From NCBI RefSeq assembly GCF_000381885.1, contig NZ_KB907212.1, positions 248,001 to 312,000 of the forward strand: DNA of 64,000 bases. Direction: 5' to 3'. This document shows positions 14,714-23,700 of this stretch, one piece after another; positions within the stretch are counted from its first letter, which is position 1; every line of letters starts with the position of its first letter. Made by a program: the position numbers and the translations under genes. Origin of the DNA: Actinomadura atramentaria DSM 43919. GTDB taxonomy: Bacteria; Actinomycetota; Actinomycetes; Streptosporangiales; Streptosporangiaceae. The notes beneath the pieces were generated by a model. It worked only from the letters and a program-made list of their open reading frames with translations. It had not been told where the DNA came from and made no database searches.

Positions 14714-16327
14714 GTGGCGGACTCCGGCTGGGTCGCGGTGGCGGCGCTCACGGGCGCCGCGGTGCTGGCCCTCCCGGCGGCTCCGGCGGGGGCCGTCGCG
14801 CCGCAGCCCGCCGCCCGGCCCCGCCTCGGCGCGGCGGCCGTCTCGACGGACGCGCCGTGGTCGGCCGCGCTGCGCGGGACGGGCTTGTCCGCATCCCGAA
14901 CCGCCTGCGCGGCGCGGCGGTCTCCGGCCGATGGTCGTCCGGCTGTTTCCGGGCCGGGCCGGACCCGGCCGTCCGCACCGTCCCTCGGGGCGCATTCCGT
15001 CCGACCGTCCGCGCCTTCCCTTGGGGCGCATTCCGTTCGGCCGTCCGGGGTTCCGTCCGTGTCACAGCACGGGGTTTCGTGCGGGTCGCCGTCCGTGGTT
15101 CCGTCCACACCTCCGTCCGCGTCGCAGCACGGGGTTTCGTGTGGGCCGCCGTCCGGGTCGCCGCCTGCGGGGCGGGACGGACGTCCGTGCGAGGACGCGT
15201 CACCGGCCGGGTCTGACGAGCAGGCGGACGCGCTACCGGCCCGCCCCGAAGCCAGCCCCCGGCCCGACGACACAGAGCCGCACCTGCATCCGACCCGCTC
15301 GGCCGCGCCGCACGGGAAGGCGACGCGGCCCGGAACTCCAGGACGTCCGAGCTTCGCGCGGCCTAGCAAGACCGGTGGAACGGCTGGGCCTTCGGCATCG
15401 CCCGCGCGGCCCGGTGATCCGTCGCTGGTCCCTGGCCGCGCTGACGGTCCGTCCGCGCCACGGCCCGCCGCGAGTGGAGCTTCCGGCGCGGCGGTGCCCG
15501 CGCCGGGTGCGGCGGTGCGTCCCGCGCCGAGCGCGCCGGTATCTGCCGGTGTTGCGCCGCAGCCGTCAAAAGCGGGGGGCGGGGGCGCGTCCGGTAGCGC
15601 GGGGAACTCGGCCGAGCCGCCGCTGACCGGTGCCGGGCCGTCCGGTGATGGTTCGTCTGGTCGGCCGTCGTCCGTTGGCGGGTCGGTTCGTCCTTCTGGC
15701 CAGTCGCCTGCGGGAGCCGGTCCCGCTCGCCCGTCCGGTCAGCCGTCGTCGGGTGCTGATCCTCGGCCGTCTGGCGTTGAGCCGGTTCGTCCGTCTGGGC
15801 AGTCGCCCTCGGGCGCTGTTCGGCCGTCCGGTGGGGCGGCGTCCGGCGTTGGTTCTTCTCGTCCGCCTGGAAAGTCGTCGTCCGAGGGCGGTCCGGCCGT
15901 CGCGTCCGGGCCGTCGTCGTCCGGCGCCGGAGCGGATCGTCCGGCCGGGCGGCCGCCGGGTGGCGGGGCGAGCGGGCCTCGGGTGAGTGAAGGCGGGGGG
16001 AGCGGGCCGGTGCCGCCGGGGGACGCGGGCTCGCCGGGGGGCGCGGTCGTGCCGCCGCCCTCGTTGGCCGTGCCGCGTGGAGGCGTGCCGACGTTGCCGG
16101 CCGTGCCCGGACCGGGGGCGGCGCGGCCGCCGGTGACCGCGCCCGCGCCCAACGCCGCGGGGCACGGGCAGTTGACGCTCGTCTCGCCCGCGGGGGCCGG
16201 GGACGACGACGGACGGCTGTGGATCATCGTCCTCGCCCTGGTCGTCATCGCGGAGGCGGCGGCGCTGTGGATCGCCTCGTGCGTCGGCGTCTGGCGCCGC
16301 CGCAGGGCGCTGCGCGCGCAGGAGTGA
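14714..16327 (+). CDS. Pro/Ser/Gly-rich membrane-anchored surface protein with internal repeats
   Basis: A 537-residue protein that I do not recognise. An N-terminal signal-like segment (WVAVAALTGAAVLALPAAPAGA, about 6-27) is followed by roughly 460 residues of Pro, Ser, Gly, Arg and Ala with no globular domain. The C-terminal membrane anchor is LWIIVLALVVIAEAAALWIASCVGVW (about 503-528), ending in a basic RRRRALRAQE tail, which fits a surface-exposed stalk. Internal duplications are visible at the protein level (APSLGAHSVRPS twice, SQHGVSCG twice). The GTG at 14714 has AGGGGG six bases upstream. No sortase motif is seen. Other frames are also open here, so the reading frame is supported mainly by the signal and anchor. 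Confidence 0.6.
   Translation: MADSGWVAVAALTGAAVLALPAAPAGAVAPQPAARPRLGAAAVSTDAPWSAALRGTGLSASRTACAARRSPADGRPAVSGPGRTRPSAPSLGAHSVRPSAPSLGAHSVRPSGVPSVSQHGVSCGSPSVVPSTPPSASQHGVSCGPPSGSPPAGRDGRPCEDASPAGSDEQADALPARPEASPRPDDTEPHLHPTRSAAPHGKATRPGTPGRPSFARPSKTGGTAGPSASPARPGDPSLVPGRADGPSAPRPAASGASGAAVPAPGAAVRPAPSAPVSAGVAPQPSKAGGGGASGSAGNSAEPPLTGAGPSGDGSSGRPSSVGGSVRPSGQSPAGAGPARPSGQPSSGADPRPSGVEPVRPSGQSPSGAVRPSGGAASGVGSSRPPGKSSSEGGPAVASGPSSSGAGADRPAGRPPGGGASGPRVSEGGGSGPVPPGDAGSPGGAVVPPPSLAVPRGGVPTLPAVPGPGAARPPVTAPAPNAAGHGQLTLVSPAGAGDDDGRLWIIVLALVVIAEAAALWIASCVGVWRRRRALRAQE
14969..15180 (+). repeat. in-frame tandem duplications in the surface-protein gene
   Basis: A 36-bp unit is present twice in tandem (14969-15004 and 15005-15040), differing at a few positions. 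A 60-bp unit follows, twice (15061-15120 and 15121-15180), sharing CAGCACGGGGTTTCGTG. Both lengths are multiples of three, so the reading frame is preserved. Confidence 0.75.
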
Positions 16328-16350
16328 CCGCCGCGTGAACGGCTTCTCAC

Positions 16351-16403
16351 TTGTCACCGCCGTGACAAACGCGTCTTCGGCGAATGTGGCCCGCAGCTAA
16401 TAT
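16351..16403 (+). promoter_or_regulatory. inverted repeat plus -10 element before the acyl-AMP ligase gene
   Basis: TTGTCAC-CGCC-GTGACAA (16351-16368) is a perfect 7-bp inverted repeat. A consensus-like TAATAT -10 lies at 16398-16403 with a weak TTCGGC -35 at 16376-16381. The repeat sits just upstream of the -35, where an activator or repressor could bind. It would leave a leader of about 140 nt. Confidence 0.45.
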
Positions 16404-16549
16404 CGCGCCGCGTTTACCTTCGGGTAGCTTCACCATGCACGATCCTGCCGGTCGCCGTGGCGAGCGTCCGCCCGCCCGGCGTCGCCGCCGCACATCCGCC
16501 GATGGAGCGCGTCCCGCGCCCTCCGGCCCATCCCCCGGGAGTTTGATCA

Positions 16550-18346
16550 ATGGCACTGGGTTCGCTGCTTCCCGAACTCCGGCCCGGCGGTTCCGGGCGC
16601 ACGCCGCTCATCGAGCGCGTCGCCCGCTGGGCCGAGGAGAAGCCGGACGCCCCCGCCTTCACCTTCGTCGACTACTCCCTGGCCCCGTCGGGGGCGCACA
16701 CCACGCTGACCTGGGCGGAGACGGACCGGCGGGCGCGCGCGACGGCGGTCCGGCTGCGCCAGGCCGCCGAGCCGGGGGAGCGCGCGGCGCTGCTGCTCCC
16801 GCAGACGCTCGAGTACATGATGACGATGCTCGGCGCGATGTACGCGCACATCGTCGCGGTGCCGCTGTTCTCGCCGGACCTGCCCGGCCACGCGGACCGG
16901 CTGATCGGCGCGTACGCCGACGCCGAACCGGCCGTGATCGTGACGACGCGCAACGCGCTGCCGCACGTCGAGAAGTTCCTCGCGGACCACGACGTCCCGC
17001 AGCCCCGCGAGATCATCTTCGCGGAGGAGGTGGACGCCGACCTCGCCGACTCCTGGCGGGACGAGCCGATCGGCTTCGACGACCTCGCGTACCTGCAGTA
17101 CACGTCCGGTTCGACGCGCCGCCCCGCGGGCGTGGAGATCACGCACGGGAACGTCACCGCGAACGCCGCGCAGCTCTGGGCGGGCTGGGCACCGGAGCGG
17201 CCGGACCCCGAGCTGGTGAGCTGGCTGCCGCTGTTCCACGACATGGGCCTGATCGCGACGATGGCGCTGCCGCTGGTGAACGGCAACCACGCGATCTACA
17301 CCGATCCCGTGTCGTTCATCATGAACCCGATGCGGTGGATGGAGCTGATCGCCAGCCGTCCCGGCCGGAACGTCTACACGGCGGGGCCGAACTTCGCGTT
17401 CGAGTACGTCGCGTCGATGGCCAAGCCCGCGAAGATCAAGGACCTTGACCTGGGCGGCCTCACGACGTGCCTGAACGGCGCGGAGCCGATCCGGCCGTCC
17501 ACGCTGGAGGCGTTCGCGTCGGCGCTCGCGCCCGCCGGGCTGCGGCCGGGCGCACAGGCCCCCGGCTACGGGCTCGCCGAGGCGACGGTGTTCGTGTCGG
17601 CCGCCGCCGACGACGTCCCGCCCCGGGTGATCACGGTGGACCGCGACAAGCTCACGCAGGGCGTGCTGGTCGAGTCCCCGGCGGACGGCGACCGCACCAC
17701 CGCGCTGGTGTCGTGCGGCCGTCCCTACGGGCAGCTCGTCGCGATCGTCGACCCGGAGACGCGCGTCGAGCGGCCGGACGGGACCGTCGGCGAGATCTGG
17801 GTCCACGGCCCGAACACCGCGCACGGCTACTGGCGCAACTCCGAGCGCAGCCAGGACACGTTCGGCGGCGAGCTCGCCGAACCGGGCGAGCTGCCCGCCG
17901 GGCCCTGGATGAAGACCGGCGACTACGGCGTCGTCCACGGCGGCGAGCTGTACGTGACGGGCCGCATCAAGGACCTGATCATCGTGGACGGCCGCAACCA
18001 CTACCCGCAGGACATCGAGGTCACCACCCAGGAGGCGCACGACGCCGTCCGGCCCGACTTCGTGGCGGCGTTCGCGGTCCCGGGCGGGGAGACCGAGCGG
18101 CTCGTCGTCGTCGCGGAGCGGAACCGGCGCGTCCCGCTCGGCCGCCTCGACCTGGAGGAGGTCGAGTCGGCGGTGCGCGCCGCGATCAACGTCGAGCACG
18201 AGATGAGCGTCCACGAGTTCCTGCTGATCGAGCCGGGCGGGATCTCCCGCACCTCCAGCGGCAAGATCGCTCGGGCCGCGACGCGGCAGCGGTACCTTGA
18301 CGGCGCGCTGCTGACGACGGCCGCGCGCATCGCCTCCCGCAAGTAA
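16550..18346 (+). CDS. fatty-acyl-AMP ligase (FadD32-like FAAL)
   Basis: A 598-residue member of the adenylate-forming enzyme superfamily, resembling mycobacterial FadD32-type fatty-acyl-AMP ligases rather than CoA ligases. These activate long fatty acids as acyl-adenylates for transfer to an acyl-carrier or polyketide synthase. Motifs: the P-loop-like YTSGSTRRPAGVEITHGN (about 184-201), SWLPLFHDMGL, GYGLAEATVFV, TGDYGVVHGGELYVTGRIKD and the C-terminal TSSGKIAR lysine. The ATG at 16550 follows GGGAG eight bases upstream. It is followed 43 bp later by an MMPL exporter, apparently in one operon, but there is no polyketide synthase or carrier protein gene in the window. Confidence 0.9.
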   Translation: MALGSLLPELRPGGSGRTPLIERVARWAEEKPDAPAFTFVDYSLAPSGAHTTLTWAETDRRARATAVRLRQAAEPGERAALLLPQTLEYMMTMLGAMYAHIVAVPLFSPDLPGHADRLIGAYADAEPAVIVTTRNALPHVEKFLADHDVPQPREIIFAEEVDADLADSWRDEPIGFDDLAYLQYTSGSTRRPAGVEITHGNVTANAAQLWAGWAPERPDPELVSWLPLFHDMGLIATMALPLVNGNHAIYTDPVSFIMNPMRWMELIASRPGRNVYTAGPNFAFEYVASMAKPAKIKDLDLGGLTTCLNGAEPIRPSTLEAFASALAPAGLRPGAQAPGYGLAEATVFVSAAADDVPPRVITVDRDKLTQGVLVESPADGDRTTALVSCGRPYGQLVAIVDPETRVERPDGTVGEIWVHGPNTAHGYWRNSERSQDTFGGELAEPGELPAGPWMKTGDYGVVHGGELYVTGRIKDLIIVDGRNHYPQDIEVTTQEAHDAVRPDFVAAFAVPGGETERLVVVAERNRRVPLGRLDLEEVESAVRAAINVEHEMSVHEFLLIEPGGISRTSSGKIARAATRQRYLDGALLTTAARIASRK

Positions 18347-18389
18347 CCGGCCGGCACCGGCCGGGAGGCCGCACCACACCAGGAGGATC

Positions 18390-21300
18390 ATGCTTACGGG
18401 GCTGGGTCGGCTCCTTCACCGGCGGCGCTGGATCAGCCTCATCGTGATCCTGGTGGGGATCGGGGTCGCGGGGGCGTGGGGCCTCGGCGTCCTCGGGAAG
18501 TTCAAGGACGGCGGGTACGACGACCCCAACTCGTCGTCGTCGCTGGTCGCCAAGCTCGGCGCCACCTATTTCGGCAGCACCAACCCCGACATCCTGATCC
18601 TCTACAAGAGCGACACGCTCACGGTCGACGATCCGGCGTTCATGCGGTCCGTCATCACGACGATCGCGCGGCTGCCGAAGGACAAGGTCAAGTCCGAGCT
18701 GTCGTACTGGTCGCTGGACCACAAGAACGCGCAGAGCCTGGCGTCCAAGGACCGGCACTCCACGATCGTCTCGCTGATGATGGAGGGCAAGGACGACAAG
18801 GCCCGCGGCGAGAGCTACCTGTGGGTCAAGGACCGGCTCGCCGCGCCTGATCTGGAGACGCACCTCGGCGGCGCGTATCCGCTCGGCACCGAGTTCGGGC
18901 AGCAGGTCGTCTCCGACATCGTCCGCGCCGAGAAGATCACGCTGCTGCCGCTGTTCCTGCTGCTGGTGCTGCTGTTCGGCGCGCTCGGCGCGGCGTCGCT
19001 GCCGTTGTACGTGGCGCTGTTCTCCATCGCGGGCGGCTTCACGCTCCTGCACGTCATCTCGTTCGTGGCCGACGTGAACTCGATGGCGCTGGAAGTCGTG
19101 ACGATGATGGGCGTCGGTCTCGCGATCGACTACTCGTTGTTCATCATCAGCCGATATCGCGAGGAGTACGCCAAGGGTTTGAGCGACCGCTCAATGCCCC
19201 TGGGCAAGCCCTGGAAACAGTTCTCCGACCGGTCCGAGCGGCGCGCCAAACGCAAGGCGTACAAGCGCCTCGCGAACCCGGTCGCGCAGGCCGCGCTCGG
19301 CCGCACGATGGCCACCGCGGGCCGGACGATCATGGTCTCGGGCATCACGGTGTCGGCGGCGCTCGCCGGACTGCTCGTCTTCCCGCAGATGTTCCTGCGG
19401 ACGATCGGCATGGCGGGCATCGCGACCGTGCTCGTCGCCGTCTTCGGCGCGACGGTCTTCCTCCCGACGCTGATCGCCGTGTTCGGACGCGGCATCGAGT
19501 TCGGCCAGATGCCGTGGCGCCGCCGCCGCGTCGTGGAGGACCGGGACGAGCGCAAGTTCTGGTTCCGCTTGGGCCAGAACGTCATGAAGCACCCGCTGCC
19601 GTACTTCGCGATCGTCCTGGTAGTGCTCGGCGTCATGGCCGGGCCGTTCCTGAACATCCGCTTCGGAAACATCGACGTCCGGCAGCTCCCCGAGGGCAGC
19701 ACGACGCGCTCGGTCGTCGAAACCGTCCAGAAGGAGTTCCCCAGCGGCTCGGCCGAGCCCATCGACGTGGTGGTCTCCGGCGACCTCATCCCCCGGAACT
19801 GGAAGCCGACGAAGGCCGGCGACGCGATCCCCAGCTACATCGAGGACTTCCGCGCCCGCCTGGACGGGCTCCCCGGCGTGAACGACGCGAAGCTCAGTGG
19901 CTACTCGTCCAACTACGGCGCGATCCGGATCTCCGTCTACACGAAGTACTCGCCGATGGACCAGCGCAACATCGACCTCGTGAAGACGATCCGGGGCCTG
20001 ACGCTGACCAAGGACGGCTACCCGATGCACCTCGACGTCGGGGGCACCACCGCCATGCAGATCGACCAGATGGCGAGCCTGATGCGGAGCCTGCCGAAGA
20101 TGGCGGCGGTCGTCGGCGGCGCGACGTTCCTGCTGCTGTTCATGTTCTTCGGGTCGATCCTGCTGCCGATCAAGGCGATCATCATGAACGTCCTGTCCAT
20201 CGGGGCGTCGTTCGGCGTGATCGTCTGGGGGTTCCAGTACGGGCACCTCGCCGGAATCCTGCACTTCACAGTGACCGACAGCGTCGAGGCCACGAGCATG
20301 ATCCTCATCCTCGCCGTGGTCTTCGGGCTGTCGATGGACTACGAGGTCTTCCTGCTCAGCCGAATTCGCGAGGAATGGGACCACACGCACGACAACCGGC
20401 TCGCCGTCGCGCGGGGCATGCAGTACACCGGTGGGATCATCAGCAGCGCGGCGGCGCTGTTCCTCGTCGTCATCGCGGCGTTCAGCCTCGCGGGGATCAC
20501 CGTGGTGAAGCTGATCGGCGTCGGCATGTTCGTCGCGGTCGTCGTGGACGCCGCGCTGGTGCGCGCGCTGCTCGTCCCGGCGACGATGCGGTTCCTCGGC
20601 GCGGCGAACTGGTGGCTGCCGCGTTTCCTCGCCGGGCTGCACTCGATGGTCGACCTGCGGGAGGTCAGCGACGCGGGCGGCGCCGGGCCCGCCGCGCCGC
20701 CGCCGCTCCCGGCGGACCAGCCGTTCCCGTACGCGGTCCAGTGGCACGGGGCGGACGAGCCGCCGCGCCGCCCGGTGTTCGCGGCGGCGCCCGTGTCGGA
20801 CGCCGCGGCCGGTGCCGGACGGGACGAGCCCGTCCCCGACGCCTCCCCGAGCGAGACCGCGCCGGTGGAACTCTCCTGGGCCCCCGCCCCGAGACCCGCC
20901 GCCGCCCGCACCGACAACACACCCGCAACTGCTGACGGGGTGCCGTTCGGTGGCGCGGCCACCGGTGGAATCCCCGCCGACGACGCGAGCACTGATGGCG
21001 CGCCCGCCGGTTGGGCGCGTACGGACGCCGCGTCCACCGGTGGCGCGGGTACCGATGGAATGCCCGCTGGCGGTACGGGCGCCGATGGGATGCCCGCTGG
21101 CGGTACGGGTATCGGTGGGACGCCCGCTGGCGGCGCGGTTGCCGATGATGTTCCCCCCGTTGGGGCACGTACCGACGCCGCGCCCGTAGGCGGCGGCATG
21201 CGCGCTGACGCGCTCGTCCCGGACGGCGCGGACCCGGCGCGCGCGGGCCGTGCCGAGTCCGGCCGCGCTGACGCGCCCGGACTGCGCTTCGGCGGGGAGC

Positions 21301-21551
21301 CGGGCGCACCCGCCGGAGACCTTCCGAGCGACATCGGCGGCTACCGGATGCGCCCCCAGCCCGGCCGCACGGCCGCCCCGCGCGGCGCGCGCCCCAGCGG
21401 GCCCGGCGGCGACGACGGCCCGTGGCGTCCGTGGCGGGAAGGCCAGCCGCAACCGCCGAGCCGCCCCCAGAACGGCGTGCGCCGCGAGATCATGCCGAAC
21501 CCGGACGGCGTCGGCTGGACCTGGCGCACCGTCGAGGACGACGACACCTGA
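18390..21551 (+). CDS. MMPL-family RND lipid exporter with repeat tail
   Basis: A 1053-residue MmpL-type transporter. It has two six-helix RND halves, each with a periplasmic/extracellular domain (about 35-185 and 415-560). The paired proton-relay motifs are GLAIDYSLFIISRYREE (about 243-259) and GLSMDYEVFLLSRIREEW (about 648-665), each with the Asp-Tyr pair expected of MmpL proteins. The last 280 residues are a hydrophilic Ala/Pro/Gly/Asp-rich tail containing nine degenerate decapeptide repeats, then a basic end. AGGAGG lies three bases before the ATG. Co-directional with the acyl-AMP ligase, it probably exports a lipid made with that enzyme. Mycobacterial MmpL3 exports trehalose monomycolate; the substrate here is unknown. 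Confidence 0.92.
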   Translation: MLTGLGRLLHRRRWISLIVILVGIGVAGAWGLGVLGKFKDGGYDDPNSSSSLVAKLGATYFGSTNPDILILYKSDTLTVDDPAFMRSVITTIARLPKDKVKSELSYWSLDHKNAQSLASKDRHSTIVSLMMEGKDDKARGESYLWVKDRLAAPDLETHLGGAYPLGTEFGQQVVSDIVRAEKITLLPLFLLLVLLFGALGAASLPLYVALFSIAGGFTLLHVISFVADVNSMALEVVTMMGVGLAIDYSLFIISRYREEYAKGLSDRSMPLGKPWKQFSDRSERRAKRKAYKRLANPVAQAALGRTMATAGRTIMVSGITVSAALAGLLVFPQMFLRTIGMAGIATVLVAVFGATVFLPTLIAVFGRGIEFGQMPWRRRRVVEDRDERKFWFRLGQNVMKHPLPYFAIVLVVLGVMAGPFLNIRFGNIDVRQLPEGSTTRSVVETVQKEFPSGSAEPIDVVVSGDLIPRNWKPTKAGDAIPSYIEDFRARLDGLPGVNDAKLSGYSSNYGAIRISVYTKYSPMDQRNIDLVKTIRGLTLTKDGYPMHLDVGGTTAMQIDQMASLMRSLPKMAAVVGGATFLLLFMFFGSILLPIKAIIMNVLSIGASFGVIVWGFQYGHLAGILHFTVTDSVEATSMILILAVVFGLSMDYEVFLLSRIREEWDHTHDNRLAVARGMQYTGGIISSAAALFLVVIAAFSLAGITVVKLIGVGMFVAVVVDAALVRALLVPATMRFLGAANWWLPRFLAGLHSMVDLREVSDAGGAGPAAPPPLPADQPFPYAVQWHGADEPPRRPVFAAAPVSDAAAGAGRDEPVPDASPSETAPVELSWAPAPRPAAARTDNTPATADGVPFGGAATGGIPADDASTDGAPAGWARTDAASTGGAGTDGMPAGGTGADGMPAGGTGIGGTPAGGAVADDVPPVGARTDAAPVGGGMRADALVPDGADPARAGRAESGRADAPGLRFGGEPGAPAGDLPSDIGGYRMRPQPGRTAAPRGARPSGPGGDDGPWRPWREGQPQPPSRPQNGVRREIMPNPDGVGWTWRTVEDDDT
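20940..21209 (+). repeat. nine degenerate 30-bp repeats in the MMPL tail
   Basis: Units of 30 bp follow each other without interruption and encode decapeptides of the form xPAGGxxTDG (residues about 851-940). The units at 21061, 21091 and 21121 are the best conserved (GCCCGCTGGCGG in each). The outer ones have decayed. Confidence 0.8.
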
Positions 21552-21733
21552 CCCGCGCCCACGCCGGTCAGCGGCCCGGACCTCAACCCGCCGGACACCG
21601 CGCGCCCACCCGCTCGGGCCGACGCCGGACAGCGCGCTCAACCACCCGGGCGGACGCCGGGCGAGCCCGCGCAGGCGACCGCTTCGCACCCGCGCGAACT
21701 ACCACGCGGGGACCTGCCGCTGCACGTGAGCCC

Positions 21734-21755
21734 GGGCGCGGCCCGGCCCGCGCCC
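21734..21755. terminator. hairpin between mmpL and recQ 3' ends
   Basis: GGGCGCGG (21734-21741) pairs with CCGCGCCC (21748-21755) over a 6-nt loop, inside the 257-bp convergent spacer. I see no gene or other signal in the rest of that spacer. Confidence 0.45.
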
Positions 21756-21808
21756 GCGCCGCTGACCGACCGGTTCGCGCCGATGGACGAACTGTCAGGA
21801 CCGGGCGG

Positions 21809-23656
21809 TCACGCGTCGGCCAGGACCGCCAGGACCTGTTCGCCGTACTTGGCCAGTTTGTTCTCGCCGATCCCGCTGATCGCGCCCAGTTCGGCGAGCG
21901 ACGACGGGCGGACGGTCGCGATCTCGCGGAGCGTCGCGTCGTGGAAGATCACGTACGCGGGCACGCCCTGCTCCTTGGCCGTCGCGCCGCGCCAGGCGCG
22001 CAGCAGCTCGAAGACCGGCGCGAGTTCGGCGGGCAGCTCGACGGGAGCGCGGCGCTCCTTCGCCGACGACCGGGCGGGCGCGGCGCGCTCCGGCTGGCGG
22101 CGCAGCATGACCTTCCGGTCGCCGCGCAGCACCTCGGCGCTCGCGGGCGTGAGGACGAGCGACCCGTAGGTGCTCTCCACCGTCGCCAGCCCCTGCGCGA
22201 GGAGCTGCCGGACGACGGCGCGCCACTCGGCCTCCCGCAGCTCCGACCCGATGCCGAACACGCTGAGCGACTCGTGGTCGAACTGGACGACCTTGGCGTT
22301 CTTCTTGCCGAGCAGGATGTCCACGATGTGGCCCGCGCCGAACTTCTGCCGCCGCTCCCGGTCGAGCCGGACGATCGTGGACAGCACCTTCTGCGCGGGC
22401 ACGGTCCCGTCCCAGGTCTCGGGCGGGTTCAGGCACGTGTCGCAGTTCCCGCACCGCTCCGCCGCCGACTGCCCGAAGTAGTTCAGCAGTTGCGACCGGC
22501 GGCACTCGACCGTCTCGCACAGCGCGAGCATCGCGTCGAGGTGGCGGCCGAGCCGCCGCCGGTGCTCGGCGTCTCCCTCGGAGGAGTCGATCATCTTGCG
22601 GAGGTTGACGACGTCGTTCAGCCCGTACGCGAGCCACGCCGTGGACGGCAGGCCGTCGCGCCCGGCGCGGCCCGTCTCCTGGTAGTAGCCCTCGACGGAC
22701 TTCGGCAGGTCGAGGTGCGCGACGAAACGGACGTCCGGTTTGTCGATGCCCATGCCGAACGCGATCGTCGCGACGACGACCAGCCCGTCCTCCCGCAGGA
22801 ACCGCGACTGGTGCGCCGCGCGGGCCTGCGGGTCCAGCCCCGCGTGGTACGGGACGGCCTCGACGCCGTTCTCGGTGAGGAACGCGGCGTACTTCTCGGT
22901 GGAGCTGCGCGACAGGCAGTACACGATGCCCGCGTCGCCCGCGTGCTCCTCGCGCAGGAACCGCAGCAACTGGCGCTTGGCGTCGGTCTTCGGCTCGATG
23001 CGGTACTGGATGTTGGGCCGGTCGAAGCTCGCGACGAACCGGCGCGCGCCGCCCAGGTTGAGCCGGGTGGCGATCTCCTCGCGAGTGGCCTCGGTCGCGG
23101 TCGCGGTGAGCGCGATGCGCGGCACGTCCGGCCAGCGTTCGTGCAGGCCGGACAGCGTGAGGTAGTCGGGCCGGAAGTCGTGCCCCCACTGCGCGACGCA
23201 GTGCGCCTCGTCGATCGCGAACAGCGCGACCTTGCCGCGGTCGAGCAGGTCGACGGTGGCGGCGACGCGCAGCCGCTCCGGCGCGAGGTAGAGCAGGTCC
23301 AGCTCGCCGGCCAGGAACTCGGCCTCGACCAGGCGGCGCTCGTCGAGGTCCTGCGTGGAGTTGAGGAACCCGGCGCGGACGCCGAGGGCGCGCAGCGCGT
23401 CCACCTGGTCCTGCATGAGCGCGATCAGCGGCGAGACGACCACGCCCGTGCCCGGCCGGACGAGCGAGGGGATCTGGTAGCACAGCGACTTGCCGCCGCC
23501 GGTCGGCATCAGGACGAGCGCGTCGCCGCCCGCCACGACGTGCTCGATGATCTCCTGCTGCCCGTCGCGGAACGTCTCGTAGCCGAAGACGCGGCGCAGC
23601 GCGCGCAGCGCCTCGGTCTCGGTGGTCTCGGTGCCGGTGGGAGTGGGGGGCGCCAT
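21809..23656 (-). CDS. recQ: RecQ-family ATP-dependent DNA helicase
   Basis: A 615-residue RecQ helicase that unwinds recombination and replication intermediates. Walker A is PTGGGKS (K56) and Walker B is DEAH (149-152). Motif VI reads QETGRAGRDG. The RecQ zinc site CETVECRRSQLLNYFGQ...CGNCDTC supplies four cysteines (about 373-405), followed by a winged-helix RQC domain. A C-terminal HRDC domain (about 535-612, AYVIFHDATLREIA to AISGIGENKLAKYGEQVL) completes the E. coli-like architecture. The ATG at 23656 follows a short GGGGGA. The gene lies 44 bp downstream of the HAD phosphatase gene and may share its transcript. Confidence 0.96.
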   Translation of the reverse strand: MAPPTPTGTETTETEALRALRRVFGYETFRDGQQEIIEHVVAGGDALVLMPTGGGKSLCYQIPSLVRPGTGVVVSPLIALMQDQVDALRALGVRAGFLNSTQDLDERRLVEAEFLAGELDLLYLAPERLRVAATVDLLDRGKVALFAIDEAHCVAQWGHDFRPDYLTLSGLHERWPDVPRIALTATATEATREEIATRLNLGGARRFVASFDRPNIQYRIEPKTDAKRQLLRFLREEHAGDAGIVYCLSRSSTEKYAAFLTENGVEAVPYHAGLDPQARAAHQSRFLREDGLVVVATIAFGMGIDKPDVRFVAHLDLPKSVEGYYQETGRAGRDGLPSTAWLAYGLNDVVNLRKMIDSSEGDAEHRRRLGRHLDAMLALCETVECRRSQLLNYFGQSAAERCGNCDTCLNPPETWDGTVPAQKVLSTIVRLDRERRQKFGAGHIVDILLGKKNAKVVQFDHESLSVFGIGSELREAEWRAVVRQLLAQGLATVESTYGSLVLTPASAEVLRGDRKVMLRRQPERAAPARSSAKERRAPVELPAELAPVFELLRAWRGATAKEQGVPAYVIFHDATLREIATVRPSSLAELGAISGIGENKLAKYGEQVLAVLADA

Positions 23657-23700
23657 TCCCCCATCGTACGAGGCGGGTGCGACGGCGGGGACGGAACGCG

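Noticed and set aside
15061..15180. CRISPR-like 60-bp spacing of repeats
   Set aside because: Only two copies of a 60-bp unit exist, both in frame inside a coding sequence; no palindromic repeat/spacer pattern and no cas genes.
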